NCBI GenBank assembly: GCA_016777565.1 | Contig: JADHRF010000002.1 | Span: forward strand, 1-63,045 | Direction of reading: 5' to 3' | Source of the DNA: Pelagibacteraceae bacterium | GTDB lineage: Bacteria > Pseudomonadota > Alphaproteobacteria > Pelagibacterales > Pelagibacteraceae | Length of the DNA stretch: 63,045 bases | Part shown: in pieces, positions 52,253 to 62,027 of the stretch | Position numbering within the stretch: position 1 is the first letter of the stretch | Layout: each line of letters starts with the position of its first letter | Made by a program: the position numbers and the translations under genes | The notes under the pieces: model-generated | Told to the model about the DNA's origin: nothing | The model's input: only the letters and a program-made list of their open reading frames with translations | The model's database searches: none

Positions 52253-53378
52253 TTTTAATGACTGACATGATTACTTCAGACGCTATAGCTTTTTCCTGAC
52301 CGATTACGCCAAGCTTCTCGGTAGTTTTTGCTTTTAGATTTATACGTTCTTGAGGTATTTTGCATAATTTAGAAATATTATTAATTATTTTATTTTTATA
52401 TTTTTTTAGCTTCGGTTGCTCAGTAATAACATTTATATCAACATTATTAATTTCGAAATTTCTATTTTCAATCTCACTAATAATTTGTTTCATAAGAATC
52501 GTTGATCTTACATTTTTAAATTTTTTATTTTTATCTGAAAACTTTTCTCCGATATCTCCCATTTGACAAGCTCCAAGTAGAGCATCAATTATTGCGTGTA
52601 GCACCGGATCACCATCAGAGTGACCTAATGTACCAAGTATTGACGGAATATTTACTCCTCCTAAAAAAAGTTTTTTATTTTTAACCAATCTATGTACATC
52701 AAAACCAATACCTATTTTCATGTTACTCCTACATAAGTCTTTAAATAGTTTAAAATCATCTTTATGAGTAATCTTAAAATTTCTCTTTTCACCATTAATA
52801 AGTTTTATTTTGTTGTTTTCAATTAATGTCAAATCGTCATGAATATTTTTATTTTTATTTTTTTTATGTAGTTTTGTTATATTTTTAAGGTCAAAACATT
52901 GCGGTGTTTGAGTCACCAAAAAATTTTCTCTTTTCAAGTTCAACAATTTATTTTTGTTATGTTTAGCCTTCAATGCGTCATGTAACTTTAAGACAGGAAT
53001 TACATTTTTATTTTTTTTAGAATTTATTAAAATTTTTTTAATTAAATCTTTTGAAAAATTTGGTCTTGCAGCGTCATGAATTAAAACATTACTAATTTCT
53101 TTTTGTTTAATTAAATAATTTAATGCTTTATAAGTAGACTGCTGTCTAGTAACCCCTCCATATATAATTGATACATTCTTTAACTTAATTTTTTTTAAAA
53201 ATTTTAAATGCTTTTTATTACAGACTAGAACAATCTTTTTAATATCTTTAAACTTTTTAATTTTATCGAGTGAAATCTCTATTACCGTTTTTCCACCTAT
53301 TTTGTGATATTGTTTAGGCAATTTAGATTTAAATCTATGGCTATTCCCACCGGCTAGTAAAATAAAAGAAAATCTCAT
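52245..53378 (-). CDS. ispDF: bifunctional IspD/IspF (MEP pathway)
   Basis: N-terminal LLAGGNSHRFKSKLPKQYHKIGGKTV (IspD); C-terminal GIGFDVHRLV...LGHSDGDPVLHAIIDALLGA (IspF). Confidence 0.95.
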   Translation of the reverse strand: MRFSFILLAGGNSHRFKSKLPKQYHKIGGKTVIEISLDKIKKFKDIKKIVLVCNKKHLKFLKKIKLKNVSIIYGGVTRQQSTYKALNYLIKQKEISNVLIHDAARPNFSKDLIKKILINSKKNKNVIPVLKLHDALKAKHNKNKLLNLKRENFLVTQTPQCFDLKNITKLHKKNKNKNIHDDLTLIENNKIKLINGEKRNFKITHKDDFKLFKDLCRSNMKIGIGFDVHRLVKNKKLFLGGVNIPSILGTLGHSDGDPVLHAIIDALLGACQMGDIGEKFSDKNKKFKNVRSTILMKQIISEIENRNFEINNVDINVITEQPKLKKYKNKIINNISKLCKIPQERINLKAKTTEKLGVIGQEKAIASEVIMSVIKND

Positions 53379-53423
53379 TGAGTTAAATTATATTATGTTT
53401 ATATAAATTATTGGTATTTATAT

Positions 53424-55193
53424 ATGTTTAATAAATTAAAAGGTTTTAGAACAGTACTTTTACTTTCTATAATTAGTATTGGATTATGTATTCTAACCTT
53501 TTTATCTTTTATTAACCCAAAATTGCTGTCTTTTTCTAATGTAAATTTACAACTTTTATTAGTTTTTGACGTAATTTTGTTATCAATATTTTTAATTATA
53601 GTATTCAAAAAAAGTTCAAATTTATACTTGTTAACAAAGAAAAAAAAAGTTGGATCTCAAACTAGTGTTCGTTACATATCTTTATTTACTTTATTTACAT
53701 TTATACCATCTTTTCTTATTGCTATATTTTCTTTATTTATTTTCAATTACGGGCTGCAAAATTTTTTTAATAAACAAATTACACAAGCAGTAAACAGTTC
53801 ATACGATGTGGCTAAAAATTATAGCGAACAAAATAAAAAAACATTACTATCAGATGTTTTTTTAATGAGCGTTGGATTAAATCGAGCTTCATCTTTATTT
53901 TATTCATCTCCAAATAGATTTAAAAATGTGGCAAAGTCAGAAAAGTTATTAAGAAGAGTGGATGATATTTTTTTAATCGACAGTTCTTCAAATATTATAT
54001 TTTCAGACACTGACACCAAAAAGGGTATCGTGCAACCTTCTGAGAATGAGTTTAATAGAGCACTAGAGGGTTTCCCTGTATTAATTTCTAACAATTCTGA
54101 AAATAAAACTTCAGCTATGATTAAATTAAATAATTTAATTGATACTTATTTATTTATATCAAGAAATGTTGATCAAGATATTATTCAATATTTAAATGAA
54201 ACAGAACAAGCCGTAAATTTTTATTACAGTATTGAAAACAAACAATTGGGTATAAAAATAACTTTTGCTATTATCTATATTTTAGTTGTTGCTTTATTAT
54301 TGTTTATATCAATAATTGTCGCCATCGCATTTGCTGACAGACTTACCAAACCAATAATTAATTTAATTACTGCATCAAATAATATTAGCAAAGGAATTTT
54401 AGATAGCAAAGTGCCAGAGTCAGAGACAGACGAAGAGTTTATGATGTTAAATAAAAATTTTAATCTAATGATACAAAGATTAAAAAAACAACAAGACAAA
54501 CTTTTAACAGCAGAACGTTATTCGGCATGGGAAAATGTAGCTAGAAAACTTGCGCACGAAATAAAAAATCCGTTAACGCCAATCCAATTATCTATAGACA
54601 GATTAAAAGAAAAATTTCAAAATAAAATTTCTAGTGGACAGGATGAATTTGAAAGTTATTTATCTACAATAAATAGACAAATTAAAGATATAGAAAATTT
54701 AGTTAACGAGTTTTCAAGTTTTGCTAGAATGCCTAACCCAATTTTTAAAAAAATTGATATTAACTCCGTAGTAGAGAGGGCCGTAAATTTTTACAAAATG
54801 TCCTCTAAAAATGAAATTATTTTGAATTCGAATATAAAAAAAAAAATTATTAAAGCTGATGAAGATCAGCTGTATAGAGTGTTAATAAATCTTATCAAAA
54901 ATTCAGAAGACTCGATTAATGAGAAAAAAGCAAAAAACAAGCTTTTTGTGGGTAAAATCAATATAGAAATTGTTGAAAATAAAGATTATATAAACGTATC
55001 ATTACTAGATAATGGAGTAGGTATTAAAGATACATCTAAAATAATGACACCATATTTCACAACTAAAAAAGATGGAACAGGTCTCGGTTTACCTATTGTA
55101 AGTAAAATAATAACTGAACACGAAGGTGAAATGACCGTAACAAATGCTAATCCTGGCGTAAAAATTGACATTACCCTTCCTAAAATTAAATAA
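53424..55193 (+). CDS. ntrY: NtrY-type membrane sensor histidine kinase
   Basis: Several TMs, HAMP, ENVARKLAHEIKNPLTPIQLSIDRL H-box, DNGVGI and GTGLGLPIV. Confidence 0.93.
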   Translation: MFNKLKGFRTVLLLSIISIGLCILTFLSFINPKLLSFSNVNLQLLLVFDVILLSIFLIIVFKKSSNLYLLTKKKKVGSQTSVRYISLFTLFTFIPSFLIAIFSLFIFNYGLQNFFNKQITQAVNSSYDVAKNYSEQNKKTLLSDVFLMSVGLNRASSLFYSSPNRFKNVAKSEKLLRRVDDIFLIDSSSNIIFSDTDTKKGIVQPSENEFNRALEGFPVLISNNSENKTSAMIKLNNLIDTYLFISRNVDQDIIQYLNETEQAVNFYYSIENKQLGIKITFAIIYILVVALLLFISIIVAIAFADRLTKPIINLITASNNISKGILDSKVPESETDEEFMMLNKNFNLMIQRLKKQQDKLLTAERYSAWENVARKLAHEIKNPLTPIQLSIDRLKEKFQNKISSGQDEFESYLSTINRQIKDIENLVNEFSSFARMPNPIFKKIDINSVVERAVNFYKMSSKNEIILNSNIKKKIIKADEDQLYRVLINLIKNSEDSINEKKAKNKLFVGKINIEIVENKDYINVSLLDNGVGIKDTSKIMTPYFTTKKDGTGLGLPIVSKIITEHEGEMTVTNANPGVKIDITLPKIK

Positions 55194-56561
55194 ATGAAAA
55201 CTGAAATACTAGTTATAGACGATAATGCTGATATACGTTTTCTAATTTGTAATATTTTAGAAGAAAACGGATATATTCTAAGATCAGCTGCAAACTACGA
55301 GCAAGCAGTTAAAGAGGTAGATTCCAAATTACCTAATTTAGCAATTATTGATATTAAATTAGATAAAGGTCCTAAAGACGGTATCGATTTGTTAAAATTA
55401 TTAATGAGTAAGGACAAATCTTTACCTGTGATTATGATTTCTGGACATGCTAATGTTCAAGTAGCAGTAGAAGCAATTAGAATAGGAGCTTATGAATTTG
55501 TTGAGAAACCTTTTTCTTCTGAAAAACTATTAAATTATGTTAAACGAGCTTTAGAAATTAGTTCTGTAAAAAAAGAAAAAGAAAAAGTAGAAAATAAACT
55601 ATTTCACTCGTTTGATTTAATTGGTGAAAATATTGAAATTTTAAAAATTAAAAAAACTATTGAAAAACTTTCAACGACCGAAAGTCGAATCTTAATTTCA
55701 GGTCAAACTGGAACAGGAAAAGAATTGGTAGCCAGAAAAATACACAAAAAATCATCAAGATCTGAAAAACCGTTTGTTGTTTTTAATACAGCTTTGTTAA
55801 AAGAAAAAAATTACGAAAAACAACTTTTTGGTGAGGAATATCCTAATGGAAATATTGATTATGGTGTTTTGGAAAGAGCAAACAATGGAACATTACTTTT
55901 AGATGAAGTTTCTGAAATTCCTTTTGATATTCAATCAAATATTCTTAGAACATTAATTGATCAAAAATTTAAAAGAATAAATGGTATAAAAGATGTTTAT
56001 GTTAATATTCGTATAATTTCATCGAGTTCAAAAAATTTAAAAACTTTAATACAAGAAAATAAATTTAGAGAGGATCTTTTTCACAGATTAAACGTTGTTC
56101 CAATACACTTACCACCATTACAATCTAGAACAGAAGATATTCCTTTATTAATCAGATATTTTAAAAAAAAGATTTCAGAAATTAACGGAGTAAAAGAAGC
56201 AGAAATAGATGAAAATAATGATTTATTGTATAGTTATGACTGGCCTGGTAATATAAGAGAGCTTAGAAATTTAATTGAAAGAATAACAATACTTTCTATT
56301 CACGAAGATAAAAAAGATACAAAAAAACTATTAACCGACATTTTAAAAGAAAGCCCTACATCTTTAAACAGCAGCGATATTTTATCTAATTCTATGGCGT
56401 ATCCTCTTAAAGAAGCACGAGAAAAATTTGAAACTAATTACCTAGTTAACCAGTTAAAAAAAAATAATGGAAATATATCAAAAACTGCTGATTTTATTGG
56501 CATGGAAAGATCAGCACTTCATAGAAAATTAAAATCTTTGGGTATAAAAGGTCTCAATTAA
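55194..56561 (+). CDS. ntrX: NtrX-type response regulator (REC, AAA+, Fis-type HTH)
   Basis: DDNADIRF, AIIDIKL, GQTGTGKE Walker A, LLLDEVSE, YDWPGNIRELRN, C-terminal HTH. GAFTGA loop absent. Confidence 0.93.
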   Translation: MKTEILVIDDNADIRFLICNILEENGYILRSAANYEQAVKEVDSKLPNLAIIDIKLDKGPKDGIDLLKLLMSKDKSLPVIMISGHANVQVAVEAIRIGAYEFVEKPFSSEKLLNYVKRALEISSVKKEKEKVENKLFHSFDLIGENIEILKIKKTIEKLSTTESRILISGQTGTGKELVARKIHKKSSRSEKPFVVFNTALLKEKNYEKQLFGEEYPNGNIDYGVLERANNGTLLLDEVSEIPFDIQSNILRTLIDQKFKRINGIKDVYVNIRIISSSSKNLKTLIQENKFREDLFHRLNVVPIHLPPLQSRTEDIPLLIRYFKKKISEINGVKEAEIDENNDLLYSYDWPGNIRELRNLIERITILSIHEDKKDTKKLLTDILKESPTSLNSSDILSNSMAYPLKEAREKFETNYLVNQLKKNNGNISKTADFIGMERSALHRKLKSLGIKGLN

Positions 56562-56563
56562 AA

Positions 56564-57937
56564 ATGAATATAATTATATGCGGAGCTGGCAAAGTCGGCT
56601 TTTCAATAAGCAAACAATTATCTGCCCAAGGACATTCAGTAACCGTTATTGATCAATCATCAGATGATATAAAAAAAATAAATGAAACACAGGATGTGAA
56701 AGGAATCGTAGGAAGAGCAACTTTCCCCTCTGTTCTTGAAAATGCCGGTGCTGCTAATACTGACATGATTATAGCTGTAACTAGGAATGACGAAACTAAT
56801 ATGATTATCTGCCAATTAGCACATAGCTTATTCAATATTAATAAAAAGATTGCAAGAATCAGATCTCAAGAATTTTTAGAAGGTAAATGGAGTAAACTTT
56901 ATAATAAATCTAATTTACCTATCGATGTAATTATATCCCCAGAAGTTGAAGTGGCAAAATCTCTTTTTAGAAAATTGGAAGCGCCAGGAACTTTAGATAA
57001 TGTTCCTTTTGCTAACGGCAAAATTAAAGTTTTAGAGATTGCTGTAGAAAAAAATTGCCCAATAATTAATTTATCATTAAAAAATTTAACTGAAAAATTT
57101 CCAGACTTTAAAGCAAATATTGTTGGGACAGTAAGAGAAGGTAAATTTATTTTTCTTAAAAAAACTGATCAGATTTTAGAAGGTGATAAAGCTTATGTAG
57201 TTGTTAGCGCCGATCAAATAACTCAAATCTTGAAAGCTTTTGGCCATGAAGAAAAAACAGCAAAAAAAATACTCATAGTTGGCGGCGGAAACATAGGTTT
57301 AAATTTAGCTAAATTTTTAGAAAAAAATTTCGAAGGTGCGCGTGTAAAAATAATTGAAAAAAATAAAGATAGGGCAGAATTAATTGCAGCAGAACTTAGT
57401 TCATCAATAGTTATATGCGGAGATGCTCTTGATGAAGAAATTTTAAAAGAAACTAACATTGAAGAAATGGAAACAATTTTAGCTCTTACAAATGATGATG
57501 AAGACAATATTATGGTTTGTGTTTTAGCTGAAAAATATAGTCCCGCAAAAAGAACAATCGCAATAGTAAATAAATCTAATTATAGCTTATTACAAAAATC
57601 TTTAAATATTGATGATCTCGTTGACCCAAGAATGACAACCGTTTCTAGAATAATGGAACATGTACACAAGGGAACAATTGAAACTGTTTACTCAGTGTTG
57701 GACGGCGAATATGAATTCATCGAAGCTGAAATCTTAGAAAAATCAGAACTTTTAAATAAATCATTAAAAGACTCAAATATACCAGAGCATATTAGAATAG
57801 GTTCAGTATTAAGAAATGGAAAAGTAATTATTCCAAGGTCAGATTTTGTTTTTGAAAAAGATGACCTAGTAGTTTTCCTTGCAAAGAGAGAACTTTTAAA
57901 AGAAGTTGAAAATATATTTAGAATAAGTTCAATTTAG
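56564..57937 (+). CDS. trkA: Trk potassium uptake protein TrkA
   Basis: Two Rossmann/RCK halves: IIICGAGKVGFSISKQL and ILIVGGGNIGLNLAKFL. Confidence 0.95.
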   Translation: MNIIICGAGKVGFSISKQLSAQGHSVTVIDQSSDDIKKINETQDVKGIVGRATFPSVLENAGAANTDMIIAVTRNDETNMIICQLAHSLFNINKKIARIRSQEFLEGKWSKLYNKSNLPIDVIISPEVEVAKSLFRKLEAPGTLDNVPFANGKIKVLEIAVEKNCPIINLSLKNLTEKFPDFKANIVGTVREGKFIFLKKTDQILEGDKAYVVVSADQITQILKAFGHEEKTAKKILIVGGGNIGLNLAKFLEKNFEGARVKIIEKNKDRAELIAAELSSSIVICGDALDEEILKETNIEEMETILALTNDDEDNIMVCVLAEKYSPAKRTIAIVNKSNYSLLQKSLNIDDLVDPRMTTVSRIMEHVHKGTIETVYSVLDGEYEFIEAEILEKSELLNKSLKDSNIPEHIRIGSVLRNGKVIIPRSDFVFEKDDLVVFLAKRELLKEVENIFRISSI

Positions 57938-57939
57938 AA

Positions 57940-59358
57940 ATGAATTTTAAAGGCATATCTTATTTTCTTGGTTTGTCTTGTTGGCCCATATCTATTTTAT
58001 CATTTATTAATATTCTTTATTCTTCCTATTTTGATCATTATTTAAATATTGACTCATATTTATTAACATTATTTATTTCATTATTTTTTTCTTTTGCTTT
58101 CTATTTTATTAGTAAAAATGCAGATAAAAATATTAAGTTTCACGAACAATTATCTTTAATATTAATAGTCTATTTTTTTATCTCATTATTAATCTCGATC
58201 CCTTATTACTTTAGTTATTATCAAATATCTTTTATCGATTCTTTATTCGAAGCAGTGTCAGGATTAACGACAACAGGTTTTACTATTTTTACAAATGTTA
58301 AATTCTTAGATCCAACTTTACTGATTTGGAGGTCAACATCTCATTGGCTTGGAGGTTTATTTTTTTTAACTTTTTTAATTCTTATTTTTTCAAATTTTAA
58401 AAATGAATATAAGTTAACCCATCTTGTTTATAATCCGGATAAAGCCACCAATCTTTTCAAAGATACAAAAAAGATTATTCTTAAGGTTTTTTTTCTTTAT
58501 TCTTTTTTTACAGGAATAATTTTTATTTTATTTAGCTTTTCAGGAATTAGGCTTTTTAACAGTTTAAACTTAGCTATGACGGTTAGTTCAGCGGGAGCTT
58601 TTTTACCAACTAATTCACTTTCAGATATTGTAAAAAATACTTCACAAGAAATTATATTAATTCTTGGGTTAACTTTTTCTGCTTTAAATATTTATCTAAT
58701 TTACAGTCTTTTTACTAACTTTAATAAGATAAAAAAACATTATGAAGACTTTATGATAATAGGAGGAATTTTAATTTCCAGTTTAATACTTTTTTTTTCG
58801 ATTGGGCAAATCTCATTCTTAGAAATTTTTTTAAACGTTGTCAGCAGCATAAGTAATTCTGGTATATCTTCTTATGATCCTCCAAAAAATTTCTATCTAT
58901 TTTTTTTATTTTTAACTATTATAGGAGGATCTTTGATATCAAATTCAGCAGGAATTAAGTTAATTCGAATATATATTCTATGTAAGTCGACAATTTTAGA
59001 ATTATTTAAACTTGTAACACCAAATACCATAATTGATCATAGAATAATGAATACTGAATTTAAAATTAATAGTACAAATTTAAATTCTTCCTTTTTAATT
59101 TTTATTTGTTTCTTTGTAAGTATATTTGTTTTATCTAGCATTCTTAGTGCGGGAAATCTTGATTTTGAAAATTCTTTTAAGCTTGCTATCTTGACTATTA
59201 CAAACACAGTTAATTCAAGTCTTTATGGTTTAGATGAAATCGATTTTTTAAGTTTATTAACATCATCTAAAGTAGCTATAATTTTATTTATGGTTCTGGG
59301 AAAAATTGAGTTATTATCAATTCTTTTAATAATCAGAAAAGTTTTCAGTAGGAATTAA
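57940..59358 (+). CDS. trkH: Trk potassium uptake protein TrkH
   Basis: Multi-TM; EAVSGLTTTGFTIF and SNSGISSYDP filter-like segments; adjacent to trkA. Confidence 0.92.
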   Translation: MNFKGISYFLGLSCWPISILSFINILYSSYFDHYLNIDSYLLTLFISLFFSFAFYFISKNADKNIKFHEQLSLILIVYFFISLLISIPYYFSYYQISFIDSLFEAVSGLTTTGFTIFTNVKFLDPTLLIWRSTSHWLGGLFFLTFLILIFSNFKNEYKLTHLVYNPDKATNLFKDTKKIILKVFFLYSFFTGIIFILFSFSGIRLFNSLNLAMTVSSAGAFLPTNSLSDIVKNTSQEIILILGLTFSALNIYLIYSLFTNFNKIKKHYEDFMIIGGILISSLILFFSIGQISFLEIFLNVVSSISNSGISSYDPPKNFYLFFLFLTIIGGSLISNSAGIKLIRIYILCKSTILELFKLVTPNTIIDHRIMNTEFKINSTNLNSSFLIFICFFVSIFVLSSILSAGNLDFENSFKLAILTITNTVNSSLYGLDEIDFLSLLTSSKVAIILFMVLGKIELLSILLIIRKVFSRN

Positions 59359-59363
59359 TTTAT

Positions 59364-60416
59364 ATGTCTAAAATAGTAGTAATTGGAGCAGGAGCAATGG
59401 GAACGGCTTTTACTTTTCCTTGTTTTGATAATAATCATGACATAAATATTATAGGAACTCATTTAGAAAATGATTTCATAGACTCAGTTTTAAAGAATAA
59501 AAGACTGCATCCCGGTCTCGACATTAAAATACCAGAAGGGATAAATCTTATTAAATTTGAAAAATTTGACTCAATATTAAACGTCAATGTAGATCTTATC
59601 GTACTTGGAATTAGTTCAAAAGGGATTGAATGGGTAGCCGATCAACTTTACCGTGTTTATAAAAATAAAAAAATTCCAAACTTGCTGATGCTAACTAAAG
59701 GTTTAAGTATTTACAAAAATAATTATGAATTATTAGTTGATAAATTAAAGCGTCTGCTTTTCAACAAAGGAGTAAAAGAAGTTAACATTTCTGCAGTTGG
59801 TGGCCCATGCCTTGCGACTGGCCTTGCAAATAGAGTTCATAGTAGCGTTGTAATAGCTAATAAAGATATTGAAGTTGCAAAAAAAATTTCAAAATTATTA
59901 AATACAAACTATTACCATACATCTTATTGTGATGACTTAAATGGAGTCGAAGTATCTGCAGCAATAAAAAATATATTTTCCATGGCTGTAGGTACTGCAA
60001 AAGGACTTTGTAGCAACAATATTAGCGAAGATATCAGAGAAAAAAATTATTTAAACACTGCTTCAGCATTAGTTAAACAATCTATTCAAGAAATGGAAAT
60101 ATTTGTAGAACATTTAAAGGGAAAAAAAGAAACAGTTAAAGGTTTAGCTGGACTAGGGGATCTCTATGTTAGCTCTGGCGGTGGAAGAAATAGTTTAATG
60201 GGATCATATATTGGTCAAGGCATGACATTTTCTGAGGCTAAAAAAAATAAAATGTCAAAAGTTACGGTAGAAGGAGCAGATTTAGCTATTGAAATAGGAA
60301 AAAAAGTGAATGAAGACTTTGATAAAAAAAAATTACCTTTAATGCTTGGTATGATTCACGCAATAATACAAGATAAAAAATTAGAATTGGACTGGCAATA
60401 TTTTAATTTACAATGA
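59364..60416 (+). CDS. GpsA-like NAD(P)-dependent glycerol-3-phosphate dehydrogenase (divergent)
   Basis: IGAGAMGTAF; LTKGL; GGPCLATGLANR; EVSAAIKNIFSMAVGTAKGL; LAGLGDLYVS. Confidence 0.85.
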   Translation: MSKIVVIGAGAMGTAFTFPCFDNNHDINIIGTHLENDFIDSVLKNKRLHPGLDIKIPEGINLIKFEKFDSILNVNVDLIVLGISSKGIEWVADQLYRVYKNKKIPNLLMLTKGLSIYKNNYELLVDKLKRLLFNKGVKEVNISAVGGPCLATGLANRVHSSVVIANKDIEVAKKISKLLNTNYYHTSYCDDLNGVEVSAAIKNIFSMAVGTAKGLCSNNISEDIREKNYLNTASALVKQSIQEMEIFVEHLKGKKETVKGLAGLGDLYVSSGGGRNSLMGSYIGQGMTFSEAKKNKMSKVTVEGADLAIEIGKKVNEDFDKKKLPLMLGMIHAIIQDKKLELDWQYFNLQ

Positions 60417-61900
60417 AAAAGTTTATCATCTCGATAGATCAAGGAACAACATCAAGCAGAGCAATTCTTTTCGATTTAAAAGGAAAACCTGTTTATTCAT
60501 CACAAAAGGAATTTACACAATATTTTCCGAAAAGTGGTTGGGTAGAGCACAACCCAGAAGAAATCTGGAGTACTACTAAAAAAACATTAAAAGACGTGAT
60601 TAGTAAGAGCAAAAAATTAAAAGGTAAAGTTTTAACAATAGGAATTACAAATCAAAGAGAGACAACAGTTTTATGGGACAAAAAAACAGGTAAGGCAGTT
60701 TATAATGCAATAGTTTGGCAAGATCGTAGACAAGAAGAATTTTGCAAAAAATTGAGAAAACAAAACAATGAAACTCTTATTTTTAATCGAACTGGACTAC
60801 TAATAGACTCATATTTTTCTGGTATTAAGATTAAATGGGTGTTGGACAATGTCCCTTTAGCAAAAAAATTAATGAATAAAAAACAATTGCTTTTTGGAAC
60901 AATTGATAGCTTTTTAATATGGAGACTTACAAGAGGTAAAGTTCATGCGACCGATGCAACTAATGCAAGCAGAACTATGATTTATAATATTGTCTCAAAT
61001 AAATGGGATGACACAATTTTAAAACTCTTAAAAATTGATAAAAGTATTTTACCGATAGTAAAAAATTGCGCAGATGATTTTGGCTATACAGACTCATCAA
61101 TTACAGGAAAACCTATTTCTATAACAGGTGTAGTGGGTGATCAGCAATCAGCAACAATAGGACAATGCTGTTTTGAACCAGGTTCTCTAAAAAGCACTTA
61201 TGGTACTGGGGCTTTTGTTTTACTTAATACTGGAAATAAGATTATTTATTCAAAAAATAGACTTCTAACTACAATAGCTTATCGAATCAAAGGCAAAACT
61301 ACATATGCCATGGAAGGATCAATATTTATAGCTGGAGCCGGTGTTCAATGGTTAAGAGATAAATTAAAATTTTTTAGTAAAGCATCTCAAACAGAACAAA
61401 TTGTTAAATCTTTAAAAGATAATAAAGGTATTTATTTAGTTCCTGCTTTTACTGGTCTTGGAGCTCCTTATTGGGATGCTAATGCTAGAGGTGTTTTAAC
61501 CGGTCTAACACGTGATACTGGACCTAAAGAAATTATTAGAGCAACAATAGAGTCTGTTGCTTATCAAACATATGATTTATTTGAAGCTATGAAACATGAC
61601 GGGTTAAGACCCAAACTTGTTAAAGTAGATGGGGGAATGGTTATGAATAATTGGTTTTCACAATTTTTATCTGACATAATAAACATCAAAGTTTTAAGAC
61701 CAAAGGTTCAAGAGACAACAGCTTTAGGTGCTGCGTTCATGGCTGGTTTACAAATTGGTGTCTATAAATCTTTAAAAGATATTTCTAAAAACTGGCAATT
61801 AGATAAAAATTTTACTCCTAAAATTAATTCTAAAGAGAGAAATAATTTAGTTAAAGGTTGGTCTGCTTCAATTAAAAAAACACTAACAAAAACAATCTAA
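60413..61900 (+). CDS. glpK: glycerol kinase
   Basis: SIDQGTTSSRAILFD; GITNQRETTVLWDKKTGKAVYNAIVWQDRR; DATNASRTMIYNI; GDQQSATIGQ; STYGTGAF. Confidence 0.97.
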   Translation: MKKFIISIDQGTTSSRAILFDLKGKPVYSSQKEFTQYFPKSGWVEHNPEEIWSTTKKTLKDVISKSKKLKGKVLTIGITNQRETTVLWDKKTGKAVYNAIVWQDRRQEEFCKKLRKQNNETLIFNRTGLLIDSYFSGIKIKWVLDNVPLAKKLMNKKQLLFGTIDSFLIWRLTRGKVHATDATNASRTMIYNIVSNKWDDTILKLLKIDKSILPIVKNCADDFGYTDSSITGKPISITGVVGDQQSATIGQCCFEPGSLKSTYGTGAFVLLNTGNKIIYSKNRLLTTIAYRIKGKTTYAMEGSIFIAGAGVQWLRDKLKFFSKASQTEQIVKSLKDNKGIYLVPAFTGLGAPYWDANARGVLTGLTRDTGPKEIIRATIESVAYQTYDLFEAMKHDGLRPKLVKVDGGMVMNNWFSQFLSDIINIKVLRPKVQETTALGAAFMAGLQIGVYKSLKDISKNWQLDKNFTPKINSKERNNLVKGWSASIKKTLTKTI

Positions 61901-61947
61901 GATTGTATATATTAAAATTTTACCCGAATAATTAAGTCTAAAGAGGC

Positions 61948-61976
61948 TTTACAGCAATACAATTTTGGGTTTTAAT
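61948..61976 (+). promoter_or_regulatory. candidate sigma-70-type promoter for the substrate-binding protein gene
   Basis: TTTACA (61948-61953), 17-bp spacer, TTTAAT (61971-61976). Confidence 0.45.
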
Positions 61977-62027
61977 CTTCATAATAAAGACAAGTAAATC
62001 AATAATTAACTTCAACAAAGGAAAAAA

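Noticed and set aside
52245-53378. ispDF fusion as a novel fusion protein
   Set aside because: Bifunctional IspDF is well known in alphaproteobacteria.
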